Shown here piece by piece: positions 16,159 through 24,700 of a DNA stretch of 41,059 nucleotides (positions within the stretch are counted from its first letter, which is position 1; every line of letters begins with the position of its first letter). Origin of the DNA: an uncultured bacterium (GTDB taxonomy: Bacteria > Verrucomicrobiota > Kiritimatiellia > RFP12 > UBA1067); NCBI GenBank assembly GCA_902800055.1, contig CADCCW010000028.1:1-41059 (forward strand), in the 5' to 3' direction. A program made the translations under genes and the position numbers. The notes below the pieces were generated by a model. It was not told the DNA's origin. It worked only from the letters and a program-made list of their open reading frames with translations, and searched no databases.

Positions 16159-16887
16159 GTGAAAAAGGCGAATAGGAAGTTGAAGTACCGGCGCATTCTC
16201 CTGAAGCTCTCGGGAGAGGTGCTCGGCAACCGCGAAACGGGCGAGTGCATCGACCCCGAGAAGCTCGCTTTCATGGCCGCAAGGGTGAAAAAAATCCACT
16301 CGCTCGGCGTCGAGGTCGGAATCGTCCTCGGCGGCGGCAACATCTTCCGCGGCCTCACCGGCGCGGGCAAGGGCGTCAACCGCGTGACCGGCGACTCGAT
16401 GGGCATGCTCGCCACGATCATCAACGCGCTCGCGATGATGAACGCGCTCGAGTCGATCGGCGTCCCCACCCGCGTCATGACCGCGATCGAGATGCCGAAG
16501 CTCGCCGAGCCGTTCATCCAGCGCCGCGCGCTCCGCCACTTCGAGAAGGGCCGCGTGGTGATCTTCGGCGGCGGCACCGGCAACCCGTACTTCTCCACCG
16601 ACTCCGCCGCCGCGCTCAAGGCGAGCGAGATCGGCGCCGACGCGCTCCTCAAGGCGACGAAGGTCGACGGCATCTACACCGCCGACCCGAAGAAAGACCC
16701 GAAGGCGAAGAAGTACGGCTCGCTCAAGTACGAGACGGCGCTCGAGAAGCGGCTGAAGGTGATGGACTCCGCCGCGTTCGCGCTGTGCATGGACAACAAC
16801 ATCCCGATCGTGGTCTTCGACTTCTTCGACCCGAAGGCGCTCGAGCGCGTGGTGAAGGGCGAGGCGGTCGGGACGATTGTCAGCTGA
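16159..16887 (+). CDS. pyrH: UMP kinase
   Basis: A 242-residue hexameric amino-acid-kinase-fold enzyme phosphorylating UMP to UDP. Signatures: YRRILLKLSGEVLG at the N-terminus, VLGGGNIFRG, GDSMGMLATIINALAM, GGGTGNPYFSTDSAAALKA and DGIYTADPKKDP. I choose GTG at 16159 because it lies 7 nt after a -10 element; an in-frame ATG at 16150 overlaps the -10 and could not lie on that transcript. pyrH-frr is a widely conserved pair, and a run of co-directional genes follows to 21648. Confidence 0.95.
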   Translation: MKKANRKLKYRRILLKLSGEVLGNRETGECIDPEKLAFMAARVKKIHSLGVEVGIVLGGGNIFRGLTGAGKGVNRVTGDSMGMLATIINALAMMNALESIGVPTRVMTAIEMPKLAEPFIQRRALRHFEKGRVVIFGGGTGNPYFSTDSAAALKASEIGADALLKATKVDGIYTADPKKDPKAKKYGSLKYETALEKRLKVMDSAAFALCMDNNIPIVVFDFFDPKALERVVKGEAVGTIVS

Positions 16888-16925
16888 ACGGAAGCTTCAA
16901 ACCTACAAGGCAAAAGGAAAACGAA

Positions 16926-17489
16926 ATGAACACGGTAGCAGAAGTGCTCAACGACGCAACGGCAAAGATCGCGAAGAGCTTCGACGCTCTGAAGGCGCAG
17001 TTCGCCGGCCTCAGGACCGGCAAGGCGTCGCCGGCGATGGTCGACCAGATCAAGGTGGACTACTACGGCTGCCCGACGCCGATCAAGAACCTCGGCACCA
17101 TCTCCACCCCGGAGCCGCGGCAGATCAAGATCGCGCCGTTCGACCCGACTGTAATCGACGCGATGAACAAGGCGATCCTCGCCGCGAACATCGGCGTCAC
17201 CCCGCAGTCCGACGGCAAGGTGCTGCGCATCACCGTGCCGGAGCTGAATGAGGAGCGCCGCAAGGAGATCGTCAAGGTCGCCAAGACCCAGGCCGAGGCG
17301 CAGAAGGTGGCGATGCGCAACATCCGCCGCGACGCCAACGACGCGGTGAAGAAGCTCGAGAAGGACAAGAAGATTTCCGAGGACGACATGAAGGTCGGGC
17401 TGGACAAGATCCAGAAGGCCACGGACGACGGCATCGCGAAGATCGACGCCGAGCTCAAGGCCAAGGAATCCGAGGTGATGGCGGTCTAA
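16926..17489 (+). CDS. frr: Ribosome recycling factor
   Basis: A 187-residue factor that, with EF-G, splits post-termination ribosomes. The conserved core is present: LRTGKASPAMVDQIKVDYYG near residue 29, STPEPRQIKIAPFD, and PELNEERRKEIVKVAK with RRDANDAVKKLEKDKKISEDD. The length is standard. An AAAGGA lies 6-7 nt before the ATG. It follows pyrH after 38 nt, the classical gene order. Confidence 0.97.
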   Translation: MNTVAEVLNDATAKIAKSFDALKAQFAGLRTGKASPAMVDQIKVDYYGCPTPIKNLGTISTPEPRQIKIAPFDPTVIDAMNKAILAANIGVTPQSDGKVLRITVPELNEERRKEIVKVAKTQAEAQKVAMRNIRRDANDAVKKLEKDKKISEDDMKVGLDKIQKATDDGIAKIDAELKAKESEVMAV

Positions 17490-17511
17490 CCAAAAAATTC
17501 GGGAGGCAGCG

Positions 17512-18723
17512 ATGGCAGACGACGTAGAGATGATTCCGGTCGAGATGACCCCGGTGGCGGAAGAACCGCCGAAGGCGAATCCATTGGCGCGTCCAACGGT
17601 GGGTGCGGCTCCCGTGCCCCATGCGCCTGCCGCGCCGAAGGCGCCGGCGACGCCGGCGACGGCTGCGCTTAAGCCGGGGCTGAAATTGCCTCCGAAACCA
17701 GGCGGCACGGTTGGCGCGCTCCGTCCTGGGCTCAAGCTGCCGCCGAAGCCAGGCGCTACCGTCGCCGGCCTCAAGCCAGGGCTCAAGTTGCCGCCGAAGC
17801 CGGGTGCCACGGTGGGCGGACTCAAGCCCGGCCTCAAATTGCCGACCAAGCCTGGCATTCCCCAAATCCGCAAGCCAGGCGCCTCGGTTGCCGCGAAGCC
17901 GTTGCCGCGTCCGGTGACGCCGACCGTGGCGACGACCCCGGCGGCTCCAGCCGCAGCGCCGGCCGCCGCGCCTGACGCGGAGGCCAAGCCCGATTCGCTC
18001 TCCACGCTCAAGACGGTGACCCAGAAGCTCAAGGGCGTCACCCAGCCGATTCCGCAGCAGGCGATTCTGCACAAGACCGGCATCATCGCCGAGGACGCGA
18101 TGACCGAGGCGCAGAAGGAGGCCGCCAAGCACAAGACGGCGCGTATCTCGCTCTCCGACGCGCTGGGCGTTGCGCCGGTCAAGAACGAGAACGCCCCGAT
18201 GAAGACGATCCGCATCAAGCGGCCGAGCGACATCGCTGGCGGCACCTCGCGCCTGCCAGCCCAGCAGCCGCCAGTCGCCCATGTGGCACCCGCCGCACCT
18301 GCTGCACCCGCCGCACCTGCCGCGCCCGCCGCGGCCAAGGCGGATGCTCCGGCGGCCGCTCCCGCCGCCGCTCCTTCTGCGGCGACCACGCAGCCTGTCA
18401 GCGTCACCCAGCGCAAGACGCTGAAGATTTCCCGTCCCGGCGGCCCGGTGAGGCCGTCCGGCAAGTTCACCATCAAGCGTCCCGGCGACGCGGCGAAGCC
18501 CGCGGCTGCCGCGGCTCCGGCTGCCGGAGCCGCCGGCGATGGCGACGTCGCCGACATTCCGGACATTCCGTCCATGCCGCAGGCGCCGGTGCCGGTGCAG
18601 GCGGTTGACGACGTCGCCGGCTGGGTACAGACGCTTTCTGCGATCGTCCAGCTCGCGGCGTGCGCGGCAATTGGCGTGCTTGCGTGGTTCCTCTACCAGA
18701 ACACGCAGACCAACTACTTCTGA
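17512..18723 (+). CDS. Pro/Ala-rich low-complexity protein with C-terminal membrane anchor
   Basis: A 403-residue protein of unrecognised family. Residues 52-119 are four tandem 17-residue units of the type LKPGLKLPPKPGATVGG. A Pro/Ala linker follows, then short basic patches with the pattern KT-(I/L)-(R/K)-I (MKTIRIKRP, RKTLKISRP, GKFTIKRP) separated by Ala/Pro runs. The only hydrophobic segment is at the C-terminus (WVQTLSAIVQLAACAAIGVLAWFLY), so it is probably tail-anchored with the repeats in the cytoplasm. The SD is GGGAGG. It lies 22 nt after frr and 8 nt before an ABC permease. A scaffold or tether role is speculation. Confidence 0.75.
   Translation: MADDVEMIPVEMTPVAEEPPKANPLARPTVGAAPVPHAPAAPKAPATPATAALKPGLKLPPKPGGTVGALRPGLKLPPKPGATVAGLKPGLKLPPKPGATVGGLKPGLKLPTKPGIPQIRKPGASVAAKPLPRPVTPTVATTPAAPAAAPAAAPDAEAKPDSLSTLKTVTQKLKGVTQPIPQQAILHKTGIIAEDAMTEAQKEAAKHKTARISLSDALGVAPVKNENAPMKTIRIKRPSDIAGGTSRLPAQQPPVAHVAPAAPAAPAAPAAPAAAKADAPAAAPAAAPSAATTQPVSVTQRKTLKISRPGGPVRPSGKFTIKRPGDAAKPAAAAAPAAGAAGDGDVADIPDIPSMPQAPVPVQAVDDVAGWVQTLSAIVQLAACAAIGVLAWFLYQNTQTNYF
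17665..17868 (+). repeat. Four in-frame 51-bp (17-residue) tandem repeats
   Basis: Four consecutive 51-bp units encoding (A/G)L(K/R)PGLKLP(P/T)KPG followed by four more variable residues. The last unit is the most diverged. Synonymous differences between units show they are not a very recent duplication. Confidence 0.85.
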
Positions 18724-18731
18724 GTCGGCGC

Positions 18732-19613
18732 TTGAGGCCATACGTCTCCATAACGCAGGCGACCGCGCTGGAGGTGCTGTCGTCGCCGCTTTCGCTGCTG
18801 GTTCTGCTGGCGGCGCTGGCGATGGAGGTGTTCGCGCCGGTCTTCCACTACCACCAGTTCGGCGACGCTACCCGCATGGCGCGTGACGCCGCGATCTCGG
18901 CGCTCTTCACCTGCGGCGCCGTCTTCGCGGTCTTCGGCGCAATCCGCTCCGTCCGCCGCGAGATCGAGACCGGCACGATGGAGATGGCGCTCGCCCATCC
19001 GGTTTCCCGCAGCGGCTTCTTCCTCGCGAAGGCGGCCGGGGTGGCCGTATCCTTCACCGTCTTCGCGGTCGCGGTGATCGGCATCGCGCTCACCATGTTC
19101 GCGGGCGCCGCGGTCGGCGGCGCGATTGCCGAGGAGACCGCCCAGCTCGCGCGCGTCTACGGGCCGTGCGTGGCCGCCGGCGTTGCCGCGATGGTGCTGC
19201 CGCTCGTGCTTGCCGCCGCGCTCAACCGCTTCTTCCGCTTCCGTTTCACCCTGACGGCGTTTCTGCTTGCGACCGCGATTGCGGCTGTTGCGGGCGTATC
19301 GTCGATGTTCCTCGCCGGCGGCGACGCCATGAGGCTCGTTCCCGCAGCGGTGTTGGCGATTGCGCCGGCGTACGTGCTCGCGGCAGCGGCGACGGCGTTC
19401 GCGGTGCGCTTCCGCGCCAACGCCGCGGCCGCGCTGTCTGGCGTCGCCCTCGTGTTGATGCTGCCGGCGGCCGACAACTACTATCGCGCCGAGGCGCTTG
19501 CGCGCGGCGGGACGGTTCCTCCCGCCTATGTCGCGCTTGCGCTCGCCGCCGCAGTTCCGGCGGTGGTCGGCTTTCTCCTGATTGGAATTCACTTCAGCCG
19601 TAACCGGGAATGA
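18732..19613 (+). CDS. ABC-2 type transporter permease
   Basis: A 293-residue membrane protein with six hydrophobic helices in the ABC-2/NosY style. GTMEMALAHPVSRSGFFLAKAAG is the diagnostic motif of these permeases (the R-x-x-x-E-x-G-T-x-E segment followed by P-x-S-R). I choose the TTG at 18732 (RPYVSITQATALEVLSSPLSLL), 8 nt after the upstream stop; the first internal ATG would remove helix 1. It overlaps the ATPase gene by ATGA and forms with it and the next permease an exporter of unknown substrate. Confidence 0.85.
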   Translation: MRPYVSITQATALEVLSSPLSLLVLLAALAMEVFAPVFHYHQFGDATRMARDAAISALFTCGAVFAVFGAIRSVRREIETGTMEMALAHPVSRSGFFLAKAAGVAVSFTVFAVAVIGIALTMFAGAAVGGAIAEETAQLARVYGPCVAAGVAAMVLPLVLAAALNRFFRFRFTLTAFLLATAIAAVAGVSSMFLAGGDAMRLVPAAVLAIAPAYVLAAAATAFAVRFRANAAAALSGVALVLMLPAADNYYRAEALARGGTVPPAYVALALAAAVPAVVGFLLIGIHFSRNRE

Positions 19614-20377
19614 ACATGGAAGCGGAAAATGTAGTGTCGCTCGCAAATGTCAGCAAGACCTTTCGCGATTTCTGGCTGCGGCCGACCGTTGCCGCGGTGG
19701 ACTCGCTTTCGCTCGCCGTCAGGCGCGGCGAGGTATTCGGGCTCCTCGGCCCGAATGGCTCCGGCAAGTCCACCACGATCAAGATGATCCTCGGTCTCCT
19801 CTCGCCGAGCGTCGGTGAAGTGAGGCTTTTCGGGCTTTCGCCGCGGTCGGTGGCCGCCCGTCGCCGGCTCGGGTACCTTCCGGAGCTCAGTTTCCTGCAT
19901 CCTTTCCTCACTGCCGCGGAGACGATCGGCTACTACGCCGGGCTTTGCGGGCTCACGCGTCGCGAGGCGTCCCGGCGGACGCGCGAACTGCTGGCGATGG
20001 TGGGGCTCGAGTCTGTCGCCAAGCGCCCGGTCGGCGAGTTCTCCAAGGGCATGGCGCGCAGGGTGGCGCTCGCGTCTGCGCTCGTGGGCAGGCCCGAGCT
20101 GCTGGTGCTGGACGAACCGACCTCCGGCCTCGACCCGATTTCCACCAAGGAGGTGAAGACGCTCGTCAAGGCGCTGGCGCAGGGCGGGATGACGGTGCTC
20201 ACCACCTCGCATCTCCTCGCGGACGCCGAGGACATCTGCGACCGGGTGATGATCCTCAACCACGGCAAGGCGGTGGCGGAGGGCGAGGTCTCCTCGCTGG
20301 GGACGAGTCTCGAGGAGTTCTTCCTCGCCAAGGTGGGCAGCGTGCAGGACTTCGCGCTTGCGCCGTTTCTCAGATGA
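19610..20377 (+). CDS. ABC transporter ATP-binding protein
   Basis: A 255-residue ABC ATPase. Walker A is LLGPNGSGKSTT, the Q-loop region is replaced by RRRLGYLPELSFLHPFLTA (Glu in place of Gln, common in this branch), the signature is FSKGMARRVALA, Walker B is LLVLDEPTSGLDP, and the switch His is in TTSHLLADAE. The signature lacks the usual LSGG and reads FSKG, again typical of NosF/CcmA-like exporters. It overlaps both flanking permease genes by 4 nt. An alternative ATG at 19616 exists. Confidence 0.94.
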   Translation: MNMEAENVVSLANVSKTFRDFWLRPTVAAVDSLSLAVRRGEVFGLLGPNGSGKSTTIKMILGLLSPSVGEVRLFGLSPRSVAARRRLGYLPELSFLHPFLTAAETIGYYAGLCGLTRREASRRTRELLAMVGLESVAKRPVGEFSKGMARRVALASALVGRPELLVLDEPTSGLDPISTKEVKTLVKALAQGGMTVLTTSHLLADAEDICDRVMILNHGKAVAEGEVSSLGTSLEEFFLAKVGSVQDFALAPFLR

Positions 20378-21648
20378 GGGCGTTTCTCGGCATATTCCAG
20401 CTGGAGCTGAAGGCGCTTTCGCGCTCGCGTTCGCTCTTGATGCTTGCGGCGGCTTCAGCGGCGTGGATGTTCGTCGTTCCGCGTCTGGTCGTCGGCGACG
20501 GCACTGCGGAGGGGATGCGCGAGGTCTGCCTCGGCTACGGCCTCGGCGGGGTGCTTGCGCTCGTCACCGTGTCGATGCTGGCGGCGGCCACCGGGTCGCT
20601 CGCGCGCGAGCGCGCGGAAAAGCGCCTGCAGCTGACGATGGTAAGGCCAGTCAGGTATTTTGCCATCGTCGCGGCGAAAATCGCCGCGCTCTCGTCCGCC
20701 GGCGCGGCGGTGCTGGCGCTTGCCTGCGCGCTTGCGCCGTTCTGCGCCGGCAGCGCCTCCAACCACCGCCGGTGCGTCCACGTGCTGCGTCCGCTCATGC
20801 CATCTCCCCGCGAAGAGGCGAAGGCGATGTACGCGGAGTACATGAAGTTGCCCGACACCCCCGACGCGGTGAAGAAGGCTCGTCCCTCGACGGTGCTGCG
20901 GCTCCTGGCGACGCGCGCCTGGGACCGCTACGACACCGTCCGCACCAACGCGGTAGCCGCCTGGCGCTTTCCCGCCGCGGCCGTGCGCGGTGTGCGCTCC
21001 GGCGAGGTGTCGACGCGGCTGAAGTTCTCGAACACCTACAACGCCCGCCAGGACGTGGCCGGCGAGCTGAGGCTGGGGGAGCTTTCCGCCGCGGTCTCCA
21101 ACCTGACCCAGGCGGTGCTCGTCTTTCCGCTTGCCGACCGCGGCGGCGAAGCCGGTGAAGAGGGGGTGCTTTCGTTCCGCAACCTCGGCAAAGACGCGCT
21201 GATGCTGCGGCCGCGCCGCGACGTAGAGCTGCTGATCCCGGCCGATTCCTTCTTCTGGAACCTGCTGCGCTCGTGGATCGAGATGGCGGCGACGCTGACG
21301 CTGGTGGTCGCGTTCGGGCTCTTCCTCTCCGCCTCGCTGGGCAGGCCGGTCGCGCTTTTCACCGCCATCGTCTTCCTGCTGGTGAGCGAGATGAGCCCGA
21401 GCGTGGTCGAGCAGTATCCGGACGAATTTGGTGCGACGCTTTCCGACCGGATTGGCCTTATGGTGGCGCGGACGGTGGCAGAGGTGTCGCACCCGATTTC
21501 GTCGATGAACCCGCTTGAGCGGCTCTCGCGCGACGAGTGCGTCGAGCCCAGGGAGGTCGCGCACGCGGTGGCGGTCAACGCCTTCGCCCTGCCGGTTTTT
21601 CTTGCGCTACTGGCCGCCTTCATCCTCCCTCGCAAGCAGGAGAACTAA
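20374..21648 (+). CDS. ABC-2 type permease with large extracytoplasmic domain
   Basis: A 424-residue permease. Two N-terminal helices with RERAEKRLQLTMVRPVRYFAIVAAK (same cytoplasmic motif as the first permease) are followed by a helix ending about residue 125. A soluble region of about 170 residues comes next, with a beta-rich part (TRLKFSNTYNARQDVAGELRLGELS). Three or more helices form the C-terminus. The large external domain suggests binding of an extracellular partner or substrate, as in NosY/GldG-like systems. It overlaps the ATPase gene (ATGA) and is the last gene of the pyrH run. Confidence 0.85.
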   Translation: MRAFLGIFQLELKALSRSRSLLMLAAASAAWMFVVPRLVVGDGTAEGMREVCLGYGLGGVLALVTVSMLAAATGSLARERAEKRLQLTMVRPVRYFAIVAAKIAALSSAGAAVLALACALAPFCAGSASNHRRCVHVLRPLMPSPREEAKAMYAEYMKLPDTPDAVKKARPSTVLRLLATRAWDRYDTVRTNAVAAWRFPAAAVRGVRSGEVSTRLKFSNTYNARQDVAGELRLGELSAAVSNLTQAVLVFPLADRGGEAGEEGVLSFRNLGKDALMLRPRRDVELLIPADSFFWNLLRSWIEMAATLTLVVAFGLFLSASLGRPVALFTAIVFLLVSEMSPSVVEQYPDEFGATLSDRIGLMVARTVAEVSHPISSMNPLERLSRDECVEPREVAHAVAVNAFALPVFLALLAAFILPRKQEN

Positions 21649-21684
21649 ATTTCTGCGGTGGAACGCGAGGAGTGGCAGAGGAGG

Positions 21685-21714
21685 TGGACAGCGGCGCGGG
21701 AGTTTTGATATAAT
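21685..21714 (+). promoter_or_regulatory. Promoter of the giant secreted-protein gene
   Basis: TGGACA (21685-21690), 18-nt spacer, TATAAT (21709-21714). Transcription should begin near 21722. An AGGAG at 21732-21736 precedes the ATG at 21744, so unlike many first genes here this one has a normal ribosome-binding site. Confidence 0.65.
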
Positions 21715-21743
21715 TTAGGCAAATCCGTCAAAGGAGCGACAAT

Positions 21744-24700
21744 ATGAGAAAGCTAGCGTTTGGTATCGTGTGTCTTGCGGCTTTTGCTGCGGCAAGTGTG
21801 TCTGCGGCGGCGCTGCCGGCTGGTTACAAGCAATGCCTATGCATTTACGTGACCAATGAGAACCAGTATATCGACACCACGGAAACCGGCTATCTGCCGA
21901 AACTGGCCACCGATGTCGAGGCGCATTTCGAGGTGCCGGACTTCGCCCAGCAGAATCCGCTCTACTGGACGCGCAACAACAAAGACAACCGAAGTCCCTC
22001 ATTCGCCTTTGTCCTTACGACTAATCGGAGGTCGGTCCGTGCGTACCGGCTGTCCATCGGAGCGAGCGGCAATGAAACTGCGCTTTTGCGCGACCTGACG
22101 ACGGATATCCGGCTGTCAACCCGATATTCCGGCAACGGCTCGGTCAACACCTTTACGGTCAATGGCGAGACGGTCAACTTCCCCGCAAAGTACCTGGATG
22201 AACTCGACAAATACATCTACATCTTCCGGCTGAACGACAACGGCTTTCTCAATTCGGGTGTAAAGGCCGTGGTCGGCACCAAGCTCTACTCGTTCAAGCT
22301 CCGCGAAGGCGACGTGGTCAAGATGAATCTCGTGCCGTGCTTGCGGGAGTCGGATTCCGTCGCCGGTGTTTACGACACGGTTAGCGGCAATTTTCTTTCC
22401 AATGCCGCGTCGTCCGGCGGTAGCTTCGGATACGAGTTGCTCTCCCAGGTGCTTGAAGTCTCCTCGTCGGCTTATGGTGTCGGCTCGCCTTCGCCCGCAT
22501 ACGGCATAACCAATGGCCTGGCTGCGGGCGCGACGCTCCCGGTTTCGTGCGGTGCGTCGCCTTGGACCAACAGCTGGGGAATGATCGAATACACCTGCAC
22601 TGGCTGGAAACTCTACAACGAAGACGACAGTGAACTCACGAACGGGACGGAAACCGCCTTCACCTACAAACACCCGGACCCGCTCGGGTATCGCCGTCTC
22701 GAGTGGCAGTGGACATCCCGCAAGATATCGAACATCCCGAGCGGTCTTGTGGAGTGCGAATGCATTGTCGTGAACGACAACCGGCAGTACATCAATACGC
22801 TCTACAAGCCGAAGGTGACGACCGACATCGAGGCGCACTACGAGGTGCCGAACTTCAACAGCATGAACGCGCTTTACTGGGCGCGCAAAACCAGCTCCAC
22901 GTCTTTTGGATTTATCCTGCCCGCCAACGCCGACAACACAAAAAAAGTCCGCGCATACCGCCTGACCAACGCCCTCTCGTCGGAGATCGCCGTTCAGAAC
23001 GCGCCGACGACCAACCTCTACATCTCGACCGAGTATTCAAACGGCGGGGCGGTCAACGTCTTCACCCTCAACGGCGAGGCGCAGAACTTTGCGGCCAATG
23101 ACGCGGATAGTTTGAACTACGAGATATACCTCTTCCGCCTGAACGAAGGTGGCGCTGTGTATTCAACCGTCTATTCCGTCGTTGGCACCAAACTCCATTC
23201 GTTCAAGATCTACGAGGACGGCGTGGTGGTAATGGATTTTGTGCCTTGTCTGAGGACAGCCGATAACGTCGCCGGACTCTACGACATCCTGAACGAAGAG
23301 CCCGCCACCGCGTTTTACGTCAATGCCGACACCAGCGGAAGCGGAAGCTTCGGATACGAGGCGAAGGCCGCGGGAGGCACCACCCTGAACGTGACCGGCT
23401 CGCCCTCGCAGCCGGGAACCCCCTATCCTTCGTATGGAATCACGAATCTCGAGGAGGGCGTGGCCATCAACGCCGTGATGCCCCAGATCGCCGTCACCAA
23501 CTACCTGACCGGCGAAGAGCGAGTACTCCTCGGCTGGACGCTTTCCATAACGCGAGGGGTGGAGACGATCACGACTACATCTACCGACTTGACCAGGCAG
23601 ACTTGTTCCTTCACGCCTCAGGAGGGCGACAACATCTCCCTTGTCTGGCGCTGGTCGCCCGAGCAATACGGCGCACGAACTCTGCCGGACGAATACGAGG
23701 CGACTGATCGGTTGGAGATAACCGCAACGGACTTTCAGCGGTGGTCTTTTGTCGATACGAAATACATCCCAAGTCTCGATGACCAGATTGTCGCCGCAAT
23801 AACGCCGGCCGGTTCAACCTACTTCCTCTTCTGCTCGCGCGAAAGCGCCGCGCTACCGGCGGTCAAGCCGCAGCTGAGAATCTACGTGAACAACGGTGTT
23901 CTATCCTATATGTGCGGAACCGGCACCAACAAGGACAATCTCGGCTCGGTGACGGCAAACACGCGCACAACCCTCGCCATCAACGGACGCGGGCTCTACA
24001 AGGACGGCGCGGTCGTGGATGCGCGGTTTGGGGAGACGGACTTTGGCACTACGTGCCCGCTGACGATTGGCGGCAGCTATACTGCGTATGACAGCGAGGC
24101 ACAGCGCGTCTATGGAATCTCGTATCCGTTCCAGGGCGACATTTTTGCGTTCAAGGTCTGGACCGAGGACGGGACGCCCCGCGTGGATCTCCGCCCCTGC
24201 ACTCGCAAGGCGGACGGCGCGAAGGGTCTTTACGATGTCGTGCGCAATGTCTTCTGTCCGTTGCGGCAGAACCCGATCATCTGGACCTCGGGTGATCCGG
24301 ACAATCTCGGCACTCCGACTGCAGGCGTGTACGGCCCCCAGAGAATCAACATAAGCGGAGCCACCAGCATGGCTTCGACCAACACCGTCAGCTATCCGGC
24401 GGGCGAGATTTTCCCGGCGGGCGGCGCGGCGAAGTTCCAGGTCGTCGGCTGGACGATGAGAACGGTGACGGCGGAGGGCGTCGAGACGGTCGTCTCGAAC
24501 GACTCGAGCAACGTGAGCACATGCGACATCCCCATCTATTACGGCGACACGATCTATTTTACCTGGCGCTTCGACGTGACGTATTTGCAACCTGCCGGGC
24601 CGGACCTGCCGCAGCGCTACAAGGAAGTCGAGTGGATGGACTTTACCAACACGTATGTCAAGACGGACTATACTCCCCATCCCAACAAGATCAAGATGTC

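Noticed and set aside
17665..17868. A CRISPR-like regular repeat pattern.
   Set aside because: The 51-bp units are contiguous and in frame within a coding gene, with no spacers. No CRISPR array or cas gene is visible in the window.
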